From NCBI RefSeq assembly GCF_019430885.1, contig NZ_JAHYBZ010000007.1, forward strand, positions 310,001 through 374,000: DNA of 64,000 bases, read 5' to 3'. Of the stretch, positions 9,760 through 18,324 are shown in pieces (positions within the stretch are counted from its first letter, which is position 1; every line of letters begins with the position of its first letter). The translations under genes and the position numbers were made by a program. The notes below the pieces were generated by a model, which saw only the letters and a program-made list of their open reading frames with translations, made no database searches and had not been told where the DNA came from. Origin of the DNA: Roseomonas alba. Its GTDB lineage: Bacteria > Pseudomonadota > Alphaproteobacteria > Acetobacterales > Acetobacteraceae.

Positions 9760-9877
9760 CGGGGGAGGAACACCTCCCCCGAATCCCCCACCGTTATTTC
9801 GCTCTTGGAGACTGACAGCGGCGGCCGGTACCAGGTGACCAGAAAAAGGAGGGGGTTCGGGGGAGTTCTCTCCCCCG
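9760..9877. repeat. 118 bp element bounded by two hairpins in inverted orientation
   Basis: The left end is a perfect 9 bp hairpin, CGGGGGAGG at 9760-9768 pairing with CCTCCCCCG at 9773-9781 around AACA. The right end is an 8 bp hairpin, CGGGGGAG at 9858-9865 pairing with CTCCCCCG at 9870-9877 around TTCT. The two ends are also inverted copies of each other: CTCCCCCGAATCCCCCACC on the left against the complement CTCCCCCGAACCCCCTCC on the right. This is the build of an interspersed palindromic unit or miniature inverted-repeat element. The left hairpin may also act as terminator for the VOC gene. Confidence 0.6.
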
Positions 9878-9890
9878 ACCTTCCTGCGCC

Positions 9891-10640
9891 CTGACCACCT
9901 TCGCGAAGGCCGTCGGCGCATCCCTGCGCACCTACTACGCCCCGGGCCGCGCCGCGCTGCTGGACGCGTTCTACCGGCACTTCCTGTCAGCCGGTGACCT
10001 CGCCTTCGATGTCGGGACGCATGTCGGCGACCGGACGGCTTGCTTCCGCCGACTGGGGGCACGGGTCGTGGCGGTCGAACCGCAGCCGCGGCTGCTCCGG
10101 GCCCTGCGGCTGATCTTCCATCGCGATCCGGGGGTCGCCCTGGTGCCGGCGCTGCTCGGCGCCGCGCCGGGCGAGGCGGTGCTTCGGCTGAACACGGCCA
10201 ATCCGACCGTCGCCACGGCGTCCGACGCTTTCATCGCAGCGGCGGATGGCGCGGCGGGCTGGGAGGGGCAGCGCTGGGATGCGGAGATCGTCCGGCCGGT
10301 CACCACGCTCGACGCGCTGGCTGATCGGTATGGCGTACCGGACTTCGTGAAGATCGACGTGGAGGGCTTCGAGGCCGAGGTGCTGCGCGGCCTGTCACGA
10401 CCGCCACGCGCGCTGTCCTTCGAGTTCACCACCATCCAGCGGAACATTGCCCTGGCCTGCCTGGAGCGGCTGGCGGCGCTCGGCTACCGGCACTTCAACG
10501 CCTGCCTGGGGGAGAGCATGGCCTTCGCCCATCCCGTGCCACAGGGCTTGGACGCCATGGCTCGCTGGATCGCCGAATTGCCGCACGCGGCGAATAGCGG
10601 CGATGTCTATGCGGGACGGAATCCCGCAACCCTCGTCTGA
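9891..10640 (+). CDS. FkbM family SAM-dependent methyltransferase, start uncertain
   Basis: SAM motif I reads LAFDVGTHVGDRTA and is followed by ARVVAVEPQP. The C-terminal half has the FkbM pattern PDFVKIDVEGFEAEVLRGL, so this is an O-methyltransferase-type protein acting on an unknown sugar or metabolite. The frame is open back to 9816, but no ATG, GTG or TTG lies upstream of motif I. The first GTG (about 10068) would delete motif I. The CTG at 9891 begins a reading that fits the family length (249 aa). Either translation starts at this CTG or the adjacent repeat element removed the original start. Confidence 0.7.
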   Translation: MTTFAKAVGASLRTYYAPGRAALLDAFYRHFLSAGDLAFDVGTHVGDRTACFRRLGARVVAVEPQPRLLRALRLIFHRDPGVALVPALLGAAPGEAVLRLNTANPTVATASDAFIAAADGAAGWEGQRWDAEIVRPVTTLDALADRYGVPDFVKIDVEGFEAEVLRGLSRPPRALSFEFTTIQRNIALACLERLAALGYRHFNACLGESMAFAHPVPQGLDAMARWIAELPHAANSGDVYAGRNPATLV

Positions 10641-10646
10641 GGAAGG

Positions 10647-10701
10647 GGCCTGACGCCACGATGCAGCGTCAGGCCGATCCCGGAGAGGGACGGTGTCCCT
10701 C
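10647..10701. terminator. Two hairpins between convergent genes
   Basis: GGCCTGACGC at 10647-10656 pairs with GCGTCAGGCC at 10666-10675 (10 bp, 9-base loop). GAGGGAC at 10685-10691 pairs with GTCCCTC at 10695-10701 (3-base loop). They lie in the 73 bases between the FkbM stop and the convergent PRC-barrel stop, where bidirectional termination is expected. No clear U-tract follows. Confidence 0.5.
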
Positions 10702-10713
10702 CCCGGCTCTGCG

Positions 10714-11367
10714 TCAGCCGCGCGCGGCGTAGCTCACCACCGGACGGGCCTGCAGGCTTTCCTTGGTCGCGCCGGCGAGGGTCCAGCGCGAATCCGTCTC
10801 CGCGAAGCGCAATTCGTTCAGCGGCACGGCGACCAGACGCGCGCCGATGCCCAGGAAGCCCCCGACGGAGACGACAGCGACCGGCGCACCGCCGTCGCGC
10901 TGCACGATCAGGTCCTCGACCTCGCCGATGGACTGGCCGTCCTCGTTGTAGATGTTGGCCCCGATGATCTTGCTGGCGCGGTTGCTCGGCCGGACCTCCC
11001 GCGTCGCGGTCGTCGCGGGCGCGCTGTTCGGCGTCACGGAGCGGGCGGCGTCGCTGACCGCGGTCCCGGCGCGTTCAAGCGCGCGACCCACGGCGGTGCC
11101 GGGCGGATTGTTGCCGGTGCCGTCCGGATTGGTCGGCTGGCCCGTCACGCGGTCCACGGTACGACCGACCGCCGTGGACGGCGGGTTACCCGGCGTCCCG
11201 TCGGGCCGGGTGGGCTGGCCGGTGGCGCGGTCCACAGTGCGGCCGACGGCGTCGGAAGGCGGGTTGGACGGCGTGCCGTCGCGGGCGGTCTGGGCGAAGG
11301 CGAAGCCCGGGGCGACGACCAGGGCGGCGGCCAGCGCGGCGGGCAGCATCCGATTCGTGTTCGGCAT
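10714..11367 (-). CDS. Exported PRC-barrel domain protein with N-terminal repeats
   Basis: The 217-residue protein has a signal peptide ending near AFAQ (residue 26), so it is periplasmic. Three imperfect repeats of about 26 residues follow at 30-55, 56-81 and 82-101, each of the form DGTP.NPP..AVGR..DR.TGQPT. A PRC-barrel domain occupies about 130-205 (SKIIGANIYNEDGQSIGEVEDL). PRC-barrels bind partners or nucleic acids and are often stress-linked; the role here is unknown. A GGAGAG ribosome site precedes the ATG. The repeat number may vary between strains. Confidence 0.8.
   Translation of the reverse strand: MPNTNRMLPAALAAALVVAPGFAFAQTARDGTPSNPPSDAVGRTVDRATGQPTRPDGTPGNPPSTAVGRTVDRVTGQPTNPDGTGNNPPGTAVGRALERAGTAVSDAARSVTPNSAPATTATREVRPSNRASKIIGANIYNEDGQSIGEVEDLIVQRDGGAPVAVVSVGGFLGIGARLVAVPLNELRFAETDSRWTLAGATKESLQARPVVSYAARG
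11065..11280 (-). repeat. Three tandem ~78 bp coding repeats in the PRC-barrel gene
   Basis: The stretch encodes residues 30-101 of the PRC-barrel protein as three degenerate copies, the third shortened. Copies share NPP-(S/G)-(D/T)-AVGR and the DR/ER turn. Likely origin is tandem duplication. Confidence 0.65.
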
Positions 11368-11521
11368 GTTGGTCTCTCCTGCTGTGTGATGCCGGCGTCA
11401 GGGCCGGTCGCAGGGTGAACGCCACCGCAACGCCGTGGGTTGGCGCACAATGGCGTGACCGGAGGGAACCACAGGCCCGGGCGCGCCGTTACCGTGGCAG
11501 TCGTTGAAGCGGAGAGAGACC

Positions 11522-11689
11522 ATGTTCCACGTCTTCACCCTGCCGATCGCCGTCCGCACGCCGCATGGCAAGTGCCTGGCACGCTATGGCATCGCCCCGG
11601 AGCAGGCGGGCGATCCCTGGTGGGTGATCTATCGCGACAAGGCCGGCCGCTGGCTGACCGCGATGGTCGATGAGGTCCCGGCCGGCTGA
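11522..11689 (+). CDS. Small conserved-looking hypothetical protein (55 aa)
   Basis: The protein is compact, with an aromatic-rich core DPWWVIYRDKAGRWLTAMV and no membrane segment or signal. I prefer the ATG at 11522, which has GGAGAGAG four to eleven bases upstream, over the in-frame TTG at 11504. It ends exactly where the convergent DUF971 gene ends (TGA/TCA adjacent). I do not recognise the family; good translation signals and a plausible folded composition argue that it is real. Confidence 0.55.
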   Translation: MFHVFTLPIAVRTPHGKCLARYGIAPEQAGDPWWVIYRDKAGRWLTAMVDEVPAG

Positions 11690-12058
11690 TCAGCCGCCCC
11701 GCCGAGGCGGGTCGCGGGACAGGCCCCGCGCGCCGAGCGCGGCGAGGTAGGCGGCCCAGCGGGTCTCCTGTTCCTCGCCCAGGCTGCGCAGGTAGTCCCA
11801 GGCGTAGATGCCGGTGTCGTGCAGATCGTCGAAGACGATACGCACCGCGTAATGGCCGACCGGCTCGACGCGCATGATGCCAACATGGCGGCGGCCGGCG
11901 ACGATCACCTTCTGGTCCGGGGCATGGCCCTGGACCTCGGCGGAAGGGCTTTCCACACGCAGATACTCGGCCGGCAGGCGGAAACGGGCACCGTCCGGCC
12001 AGGCGATTTCCAGCACCTGTTCCGCACGCTTCAACCGGATCTCGGAGGGCGCGGACAT
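11690..12058 (-). CDS. DUF971 protein (gamma-butyrobetaine hydroxylase N-terminal-like)
   Basis: The 122-residue protein matches the DUF971/GBBH-like beta-rich domain: LEIAWPDGARFRLPAEYLRVESPSAEVQGH, then a central GIMRVEPVGHYAVRIVFDDLHDTGIYAWDYLRSL. Stand-alone members occur widely in proteobacteria, sometimes near iron-sulfur cluster or Mrp/ApbC genes; the function is not settled. It overlaps the upstream Trm112 gene by one base (TGATG), so the two are translated together. Confidence 0.85.
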   Translation of the reverse strand: MSAPSEIRLKRAEQVLEIAWPDGARFRLPAEYLRVESPSAEVQGHAPDQKVIVAGRRHVGIMRVEPVGHYAVRIVFDDLHDTGIYAWDYLRSLGEEQETRWAAYLAALGARGLSRDPPRRGG

Positions 12059-12258
12059 CAGCCGGCGAGCTTGCGTGCCTCGTCGGGCAGCATGATCGGG
12101 ATGCCGTCGCGGATCGGGTAGGCGAGGCCGGCGCGCTCGCTGACCAGCTCGTTCTTCTCCCGGTCGTAGCGCAGCGGCCCCTTGGTCACGGGGCAGACGA
12201 GGATTTCAAGCAGCCGCGGATCGACGGTGCCGGCGGGCGGGGCGGTTTCGGTGGACAT
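12058..12258 (-). CDS. Trm112 family protein
   Basis: The 66-residue protein has the typical core [14 protein letters not shown] and [17 protein letters not shown]. Trm112-type proteins activate or stabilise partner methyltransferases. Only the first cysteine of the zinc-binding set is present, the usual condition in this bacterial subgroup, so it probably does not bind zinc. It is translationally coupled to DUF971 downstream. Confidence 0.85.
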   Translation of the reverse strand: MSTETAPPAGTVDPRLLEILVCPVTKGPLRYDREKNELVSERAGLAYPIRDGIPIMLPDEARKLAG

Positions 12259-12306
12259 GGAACGAAGCGTCCTCTGGCTGGGGCTTCCCGGTGCCTCAAT
12301 GGCGCG

Positions 12307-15300
12307 TCACGTCGGGTCGCGCAACACCCGGTACACCGCCGGGATGGCAAGCACCGTCAGCAACGTCGAGGACAGCAGCCCGAACAGCAGCGCCACGGCC
12401 AGCCCCTGAAAGATCGGATCGGCCAGGATGAAGCCGGCGCCGATCATGGCCGCGGCGGCGGTCAGGGCGATGGGCTTGAAGCGCACCGCGCCGGCCTCCA
12501 GCGCCACGGCGCGGATGCTGCGCCCGTCGCGCGGGGCATGGCGGATGAAATCCACCAGCAGGATGGAATTGCGCACGATGATGCCGGCGAGGGCGATGAA
12601 GCCGATCATCGACGGCGCGGTGAAGGCCGCGCCCATCAGCGCATGGCCGAGCACCACGCCGGGCAGCGCGAGCGGCACCGGCAGCAGCACGACCAGCGGA
12701 AGGGTGAAGCTGCGGAACTGCGCCACCACCAGCACATAGATGCCGAGCAGCGCCACCGCGAAGGCCATGCCCATGTCGCGGAAGGTGATGCGCGTGACCT
12801 CCCATTCGCCATCCCACAGCAGCACGGGCGTCGTGGGATCGTCGGGCTGGCCCCAGAGGCGGATCTCCGGCGCGCCGGGCATGCCGCGCAACGCGTCGGC
12901 GACAGCGATCATGCCGTAGATCGGCGCCTCGTAGCGGCCGGCGAGCTCGGCCATCACCATTTCCGCGTTGCGGCCGTTGCGGCGGTAGATCAGCGGGGAG
13001 GCGGGCTCCTCGGTGACGCGGATCAGATCGCCGAGTTCCACGGGGCCCCGGCGGCCCGGCACCGGGGTGACGAGGAGTTCCTCGGTGAGATGCAGCCGGT
13101 CCTTGGGCAGGCGGATCATCAGCGCGAGCGGGTTGCGCCCCGCCCCGCGATGCGACCAGCCCACCGCCACGCCGCCAAGCAGCGCCCGGATCGTATCCGC
13201 CACGGCGGCTTCCTCGACGCCATGGAATTCGAGCTGGTCGGGCAGCATGCGGATGCGCAGCCGCGTACCCGGATCGGCGATGGTGTCGTCCTGATCGACC
13301 AGGAAGTCGAGGCCGCGGAAGACCCCTCGCACCTTCTCGGCCGCGGCGCGGCGGGTGGCGGCGTCGGGGCCGTAGATCTCGGCGAGCAGCGTCGCCATGA
13401 CCGGCGGGCCAGGCGGCACCTCGGTTACGCGCAGGCGGGCATCGGCCGGCAACGGCAGGGCGGCGAGCCGGTTGCGGATGTCGATGGCGATGGCGTGGCT
13501 CTCGCGCGTGCGGCGATGGCGGTCAGTGAGCTGGATGTCGAGGTCACCCTGGCGCGGGCTCTGCCGGCCGAAGCTGTGGCGTACCAGGCCGTTGAAGTTG
13601 AAGGGCGCGGCGGTGCCGGCGTTGAGCGTGACGCCTTCGACCTCCGGCACCGCGCGTAGCAGGTCGGCGGCGCCGATCAGGGCGCGTTCGGTATCTTCCA
13701 CGCTGCTGCCGGCAGGCATGTCGAGCACCACGGCGAGCTCCGACTTGTTGTCGAAGGGCAGCAGCTTCACCGTGACGTCGCGCGTATAGAACAGCGCCAT
13801 GGACGCGACCATCGCGATGCCGGTGAAGGCCAGGAAGGACCAGGCGACCGCACGCCGTTCGATGATGCGCGACGCGACGGCACGATAGATGCGTGCCAGG
13901 AAGCCTTCCCCATGGCTGGCATGGGAGGCGCCGAGCTTCACCATCAGCCAGGGCGTCAGCACCATGGCGACGAAGAAGGAAAAGGCCATGGCCGCCGAGG
14001 CTACCGCCGGGATCGGCGCCATGTAGGGCCCCATCATCCCGGAGACGAACATCATCGGCAGCAGCGCGACGATGACGGTCAGCGTGGCGACGATGGTGGG
14101 GTTGCCGACCTCGGCCACCGCTTCCACCGCGACGGTGGCGCGGTCGCGCGTCGGGTCCAGCGCCCAGTGGCGGTCGATGTTCTCCACCACCACGATGGCG
14201 TCGTCGACCAGGATGCCGATGGAGAAGATCAGCGCGAAGAGCGAGACGCGGTTCAGCGTGTAGCCCAGCATCAGCGCGCCGAAGAGCGTCAGCAGGATGG
14301 TCACCGGAATGACCACGGCGGTCACCAGCGCCGCGCGCCAGCCCACCACCAGCCACACCAGCACGACGATGGACAGGGTCGCGAGGCCGAGATGGAAAAG
14401 CAACTCGTCCGACTTGTCCTGCGCGGTCTGGCCATAGTCGCGCGTCACATCGGCGACGATGCCGGCGGGGATCAGCCGGCCCTGCTGGGCGGCGAGGCGT
14501 TCCTCGACCGCGCGCGTCACCGTCACCGCATTGGCGCCGGGGCGCTTGGCGATGGCGATGGAGACCGCAGGGACCTGCTGGAAGGCGCCGTCCTGCTGGC
14601 GGGTCAGCCGCCAGACCCGTGATTCGAGCGGCGACGGCGCGACACCGATATGCGCCACGTCGCCGAGATAGACCGGCCGACCGTCGGAGGCGGTGAGCAG
14701 CAGCAGCCCGGCATCCGGCACGCCCTGCAGGGTCTCGCCGACCTGCACCGAAAGGGTGCGGCCGTCCGCGCGCAGCCGCCCCGCCTGGAAGGAGGCATTC
14801 GCCCCCCGCAGCTTGTCCACGATCTGGTTGAGCGTGATGCCGTGCCGCGCCAGCGCCGCCGGGTCGGGTTCGATGCGCAGTTCCATCGGCCGCCCACCCA
14901 CGATGTAGGTCAGGCCGACTTCCGGAATGGTGGCGAGATCCGACAATAGCCGGTCGGCGACCTCGTGCAGAGCGGCGTCGTTCCAGCGGGCATCGGGCGT
15001 GCGCGGATGCAGGGTGACGACGGCGACGGCGACATCGTTGATGCCGCGACCGACCACCAGCGGCTCGGGGATGCCGAGCGGCAGGCGGTCCCAATTGGCC
15101 CGCAGCTTCTCGTGCACGCGCAGGATCGCGTCGTCGGCGGAGGTGCCGACCAGGAAGCGCGCGGTGACCAGCACCGAATCATCCACAGTCTGGCTGTAGA
15201 CATGCTCGACCCCGGGGATGGCGGTGACGATCGCCTCCAGCGGGCGGGTCACCAGTTCCATCGCATCGGGTGCGGCGAGGCCATCGGCGCGCACGCTGAT

Positions 15301-15453
15301 GTCCACCATCGGGACGCTGATCTGGGGTTCTTCCTCGCGCGGCAGGGCGATCAGCGCGATCAGACCGACCGCGACCGAGACGATGAGCAGCAGCGGCGTC
15401 AGCGGCGAGCGGATGAAGCTCTGGGCGAGACGCCCGGACAGGCCGAGGCTCAT
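12307..15453 (-). CDS. RND family efflux permease (inner membrane)
   Basis: The 1048-residue protein has the RND plan: one N-terminal membrane helix, a large periplasmic loop, six helices, a second loop and five or six helices. The opening PREEEPQISVPMVDISVRADG and the TM4 proton-relay motif ILVDDAIVVVENIDRHW with adjacent Asp residues are typical of multidrug-type permeases. It pumps substrate to the outside using the proton gradient together with an adaptor and an outer-membrane channel. The adaptor gene directly precedes it with a 4-base overlap. No outer-membrane factor is encoded nearby, so one must be borrowed. Substrate unknown. Confidence 0.92.
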   Translation of the reverse strand: MSLGLSGRLAQSFIRSPLTPLLLIVSVAVGLIALIALPREEEPQISVPMVDISVRADGLAAPDAMELVTRPLEAIVTAIPGVEHVYSQTVDDSVLVTARFLVGTSADDAILRVHEKLRANWDRLPLGIPEPLVVGRGINDVAVAVVTLHPRTPDARWNDAALHEVADRLLSDLATIPEVGLTYIVGGRPMELRIEPDPAALARHGITLNQIVDKLRGANASFQAGRLRADGRTLSVQVGETLQGVPDAGLLLLTASDGRPVYLGDVAHIGVAPSPLESRVWRLTRQQDGAFQQVPAVSIAIAKRPGANAVTVTRAVEERLAAQQGRLIPAGIVADVTRDYGQTAQDKSDELLFHLGLATLSIVVLVWLVVGWRAALVTAVVIPVTILLTLFGALMLGYTLNRVSLFALIFSIGILVDDAIVVVENIDRHWALDPTRDRATVAVEAVAEVGNPTIVATLTVIVALLPMMFVSGMMGPYMAPIPAVASAAMAFSFFVAMVLTPWLMVKLGASHASHGEGFLARIYRAVASRIIERRAVAWSFLAFTGIAMVASMALFYTRDVTVKLLPFDNKSELAVVLDMPAGSSVEDTERALIGAADLLRAVPEVEGVTLNAGTAAPFNFNGLVRHSFGRQSPRQGDLDIQLTDRHRRTRESHAIAIDIRNRLAALPLPADARLRVTEVPPGPPVMATLLAEIYGPDAATRRAAAEKVRGVFRGLDFLVDQDDTIADPGTRLRIRMLPDQLEFHGVEEAAVADTIRALLGGVAVGWSHRGAGRNPLALMIRLPKDRLHLTEELLVTPVPGRRGPVELGDLIRVTEEPASPLIYRRNGRNAEMVMAELAGRYEAPIYGMIAVADALRGMPGAPEIRLWGQPDDPTTPVLLWDGEWEVTRITFRDMGMAFAVALLGIYVLVVAQFRSFTLPLVVLLPVPLALPGVVLGHALMGAAFTAPSMIGFIALAGIIVRNSILLVDFIRHAPRDGRSIRAVALEAGAVRFKPIALTAAAAMIGAGFILADPIFQGLAVALLFGLLSSTLLTVLAIPAVYRVLRDPT

Positions 15454-16451
15454 GGCTGCACCAGCACGTCGCCGGCGGCGAGGCCGGACAGGATCTCGAT
15501 ATTGTCCTGCCCATGCATGGGACCGCGTTGCACCGGCACCAGGGCACCGGAGGCGAGTTTCACCATGTCCACGCCCGGCCCGGTGATGAGGTAGCGGCGG
15601 GGGATGACGATGGCCTGGCGGCGATCGGCAGGGATGGTGACGTGGACGCGCTCGCCCACGAAGAAGTCGCCGAGGCCGGCGACCTCGGCATCCGCGACGA
15701 CCTGGCCCTGCTGCAATTCGGGATAGACCAGCACGATGCGGCCCTGGCCGAGCGGCGCACCACCCGACAGACCACGACCGCCGACGCTGACCGCATCGCC
15801 AGCGTGCAGGAAGCGCGCATGGCGCTCGGGCAAGCGCAGGCGCAGCACGTAATTGTCGGTGGCAATGGTGGCGATGGTCTCGCCGGGCATGGTCACCGCG
15901 CCCACGCTGCCGCGGACAGTGAGCACGCGCCCGCCCTGCGGGGCGAGCACCTCGCCCTCGCGCTGCTGCTGGACCAAGACCTCGCGCTCGGCACGGCTCG
16001 CGGCGATCTGGCCGTCCAGCACCTGGACCGCGGTGGTCGCCTCGTCGAGCCGCGCCTGGGTGGCGGCCCCGGTGGTGCGCAGGGCGCGGGTGCGGTCGAG
16101 TTCGAGGCTCGCCTGGTGGCGTTGGGCATCGAGCGCGCCGAGCCGGGCATCGAGGGCGGCGAGTTGCAGCGGGTGCTTGGGATCGACGACCAGGGCAATC
16201 ACCTGGCCGGTGGTGACGGCGTCGCCCTCCCGCACCGTGAGGCGCGTCAGGGTGCCGGCGATGCGCGCGCGGGCCTCGACCTCACGGACGCTTTCGACCG
16301 TGGCGACGACCGGACGAGGGTCCTCAACCGTGGTGGGTTCGACCGTCAGCGGGGCCTGCGCCGCCGCGACGCCGGGAAGCAGGAGGGCGGCGAGCAGGCA
16401 GGCCAGGCGCACCAGGCGGCGAAAGGCGGAAGCGGCGTGCGGGGAGGACAT
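15450..16451 (-). CDS. RND periplasmic adaptor (membrane fusion protein)
   Basis: The 333-residue protein has a signal peptide (hydrophobic run ending LPGVAAAQ). A lipoyl-type hairpin follows (ARIAGTLTRLTVREGDAVTTGQVIALV), then an alpha-helical hairpin at about 90-150 and beta-barrel parts. It bridges the permease to an outer-membrane channel. It overlaps the permease start by 4 bases and is transcribed first, from the AT-rich intergenic region upstream. Confidence 0.9.
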   Translation of the reverse strand: MSSPHAASAFRRLVRLACLLAALLLPGVAAAQAPLTVEPTTVEDPRPVVATVESVREVEARARIAGTLTRLTVREGDAVTTGQVIALVVDPKHPLQLAALDARLGALDAQRHQASLELDRTRALRTTGAATQARLDEATTAVQVLDGQIAASRAEREVLVQQQREGEVLAPQGGRVLTVRGSVGAVTMPGETIATIATDNYVLRLRLPERHARFLHAGDAVSVGGRGLSGGAPLGQGRIVLVYPELQQGQVVADAEVAGLGDFFVGERVHVTIPADRRQAIVIPRRYLITGPGVDMVKLASGALVPVQRGPMHGQDNIEILSGLAAGDVLVQP

Positions 16452-16479
16452 GGGGATTCCAGGCTGCGGCGTTTCTCGC

Positions 16480-16510
16480 CGCTATATATTAGCGATTTCG
16501 CATATAAACA
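16480..16510 (-). promoter_or_regulatory. AT-rich dyad upstream of the RND operon, possible operator
   Basis: In otherwise GC-rich DNA, TATATATTAGCGATTTCGCATATAAA at 16483-16508 contains a perfect GCGA-TT-TCGC dyad (16492-16501) flanked by alternating AT on both sides. It lies 30-60 bases upstream of the adaptor ATG, where promoter and operator are expected. The look resembles ArsR/SmtB-type operators, but no regulator gene is adjacent. Confidence 0.4.
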
Positions 16511-16615
16511 ACCGAAAGAATTCGGAAACCCGGCCCCCGCCACCGCCGATGGTGCGGGAAGATAGCGATCGAGGACACCCCATGCGCCAGGATGGGTCCG
16601 CACGCCCTCGCCGCC

Positions 16616-17281
16616 TCAGCTCGGTCGGCCCTCGCACGGCGCGTTGGCCGCGCCCCCCATGCGCAGCAGTGTCACCAAGGTCCGGGCACGCTCGGTGGTG
16701 TCGGCGGCTTCCAGCAGGGCCTGCTTCTCCGACGCCTCGAAGGGGCAGACCATGGACAGGGTGGTGACCAGCATGGCGTCGGCGGTCTGTTCCACCGCCT
16801 CCCAGTTCGCCTCGATGCCGCGAGCGCGGAAATAGGGGCGCAGCGCGGCGAGCAGCGCCGCGCGGTCACAGGCGGTGGGACCGGGGTCCGTGGCGAGGTC
16901 GCCGGCATAGCTGCCATAGTCCGCGCGCACCCGGCGGTAGCCGCCGGGTGCGAGAGGCAGTTCCTCCGCGATGCGGAAACGGATCAGCCCGGTGAGGGTG
17001 ATCAGCAGGCGGCCATCCTCGGTCTCGCTGAAGGAGGTGAGGCGGCCGAGGCAGCCAATGGCGTAGAGGCCCGGCCCGGTCGCCCCGGCCGGAAGGCGGG
17101 CATCGGGCTGGACCATGCCGAACATCCGTCCCCGCGCCAGGCTGTCGAGCGTCATCGCCAGGTAGCGCGGCTCAAAGACGTTCAGCGGCAGCCTTCCCTG
17201 CGGCAGCAGCAGGGCGCCGGAGAGCGGGAAGACCGCAATCTCCTCCGGCAACTCTGCGAAGCGCGGGTGGAAGGCCGGCAT
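16616..17281 (-). CDS. LON substrate-binding domain protein
   Basis: The 221-residue protein consists only of the N-terminal domain of Lon protease: IAVFPLSGALLLPQGRLPLNVFEPRYLAM at the start and IGCLGRLTSFSETEDGRLLITLTGLIRFRI in the middle. No ATPase or protease domain is present. Such stand-alone proteins are common in alphaproteobacteria; a role in protein quality control is inferred from the domain and from the adjoining co-chaperone gene 16 bases upstream. Confidence 0.88.
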   Translation of the reverse strand: MPAFHPRFAELPEEIAVFPLSGALLLPQGRLPLNVFEPRYLAMTLDSLARGRMFGMVQPDARLPAGATGPGLYAIGCLGRLTSFSETEDGRLLITLTGLIRFRIAEELPLAPGGYRRVRADYGSYAGDLATDPGPTACDRAALLAALRPYFRARGIEANWEAVEQTADAMLVTTLSMVCPFEASEKQALLEAADTTERARTLVTLLRMGGAANAPCEGRPS

Positions 17282-17297
17282 GGCACCTGTCCGATGC

Positions 17298-18242
17298 TCA
17301 GCGGAAAATGACGGCCGAGAGCTTGCGGCGGCCGGCCTTGCTCGCCGGATCCTCGAAGCCCCAGGCCTCGAACAGCTTCAGGAGCTGCTTGCGGGCGGCC
17401 TCGTCATTCCAGGCGCGGTCGCGGCGGATCGCCTCGATCAGCGTGTCCACCGCGGCGTTGCGGTCGCCGCTGGCGCTCTGGGCGATGGCGAGGTCGATGC
17501 GCGCGGCATGGTCGTCCGGGTTGGCGGCGATGCGGGCCTCGAATTCCGCAAGCTGGGCCTGGGCGCGGCGGCCTTCGATCTCGACCTCGATGGCGCTGCG
17601 GGCGGCGGTGAGCTCCGGGGTTTCCTTGATCTTGGCAGGGGCGCTGTCGAGGACGGAGAGGGCCTGCTCCTCATGCCCCAGGGCGAGCAGGGCGCGGGCG
17701 ACGCCGGCGAGCGCCTTGGCATTCTCGGGTTCCTGCTGGGACAGGGCACCGAAGAGTTCGAGAGCGGTCTGGTGGTCGCCCTCGGCCACAGCGGCCTCGG
17801 CCTCGGCGAGGAGGTCGGCGCCGGGCATCTGGCCGCCGGCGGCCTTGAGCAGCCCCTCGACGAAGCGCTTCACCTCGGATTCCGGCAGGGCGCCCTGGAA
17901 GAGGTCAAGGATCTGGCCCTGCCAGAAGGCCACGACCGTCGGGACGGATTGCAGCGGCAGGCCCATCTGGGTGAGCTGGGCGACGAGCTGGCGGTTCTTG
18001 TCGATGTCAATCTTCACCAGCCGCACGCGGCCGCCGGCGGAGCCGACGACCTTTTCCAGCGCGGGGGTGAGCGTCTTGCAGGGGCCGCACCAGGTGGCCC
18101 AGAAATCGACCAGGATGGGAACCTGGCGGGACGCCTCGATGACGTCCTGCATGAAGGTCTTCTGGTCGCCATCCTTGATGGCGCCTTCGGCGGCGGGCGC
18201 GCCCTGGCGGGCGGGGTCGAAGATCACGTCCATGGCAGGCAT
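17298..18242 (-). CDS. cnoX: CnoX/YbbN-type thioredoxin-TPR co-chaperone
   Basis: The 314-residue protein has a thioredoxin domain at about 25-130 with an intact WCGPC at 51-55, followed by a TPR-like helical C-terminal half (AEAAVAEGDHQTALELFGAL and later units). CnoX holds unfolding proteins and passes them to GroEL or DnaK under oxidative stress. Unlike the E. coli protein, alphaproteobacterial members keep the redox-active CxxC, as here. It is followed after 16 bases by the LON-domain protein, forming a small proteostasis pair. Confidence 0.88.
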   Translation of the reverse strand: MPAMDVIFDPARQGAPAAEGAIKDGDQKTFMQDVIEASRQVPILVDFWATWCGPCKTLTPALEKVVGSAGGRVRLVKIDIDKNRQLVAQLTQMGLPLQSVPTVVAFWQGQILDLFQGALPESEVKRFVEGLLKAAGGQMPGADLLAEAEAAVAEGDHQTALELFGALSQQEPENAKALAGVARALLALGHEEQALSVLDSAPAKIKETPELTAARSAIEVEIEGRRAQAQLAEFEARIAANPDDHAARIDLAIAQSASGDRNAAVDTLIEAIRRDRAWNDEAARKQLLKLFEAWGFEDPASKAGRRKLSAVIFR

Positions 18243-18324
18243 TCCTCAGGTCTTGGTGCATAAATGCGCCGTCGCGGTCCGGAAGCAAGCCGCGAAGGCC
18301 GGAGCCAGGGGACCGAATACCACG

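Noticed and set aside
12538-13659. Long open frames on the plus strand opposite the RND permease and opposite many other GC-rich genes
   Set aside because: They mirror codon positions of the real gene on the other strand and are rich in His, Arg, Gln and Asp without any family motif.
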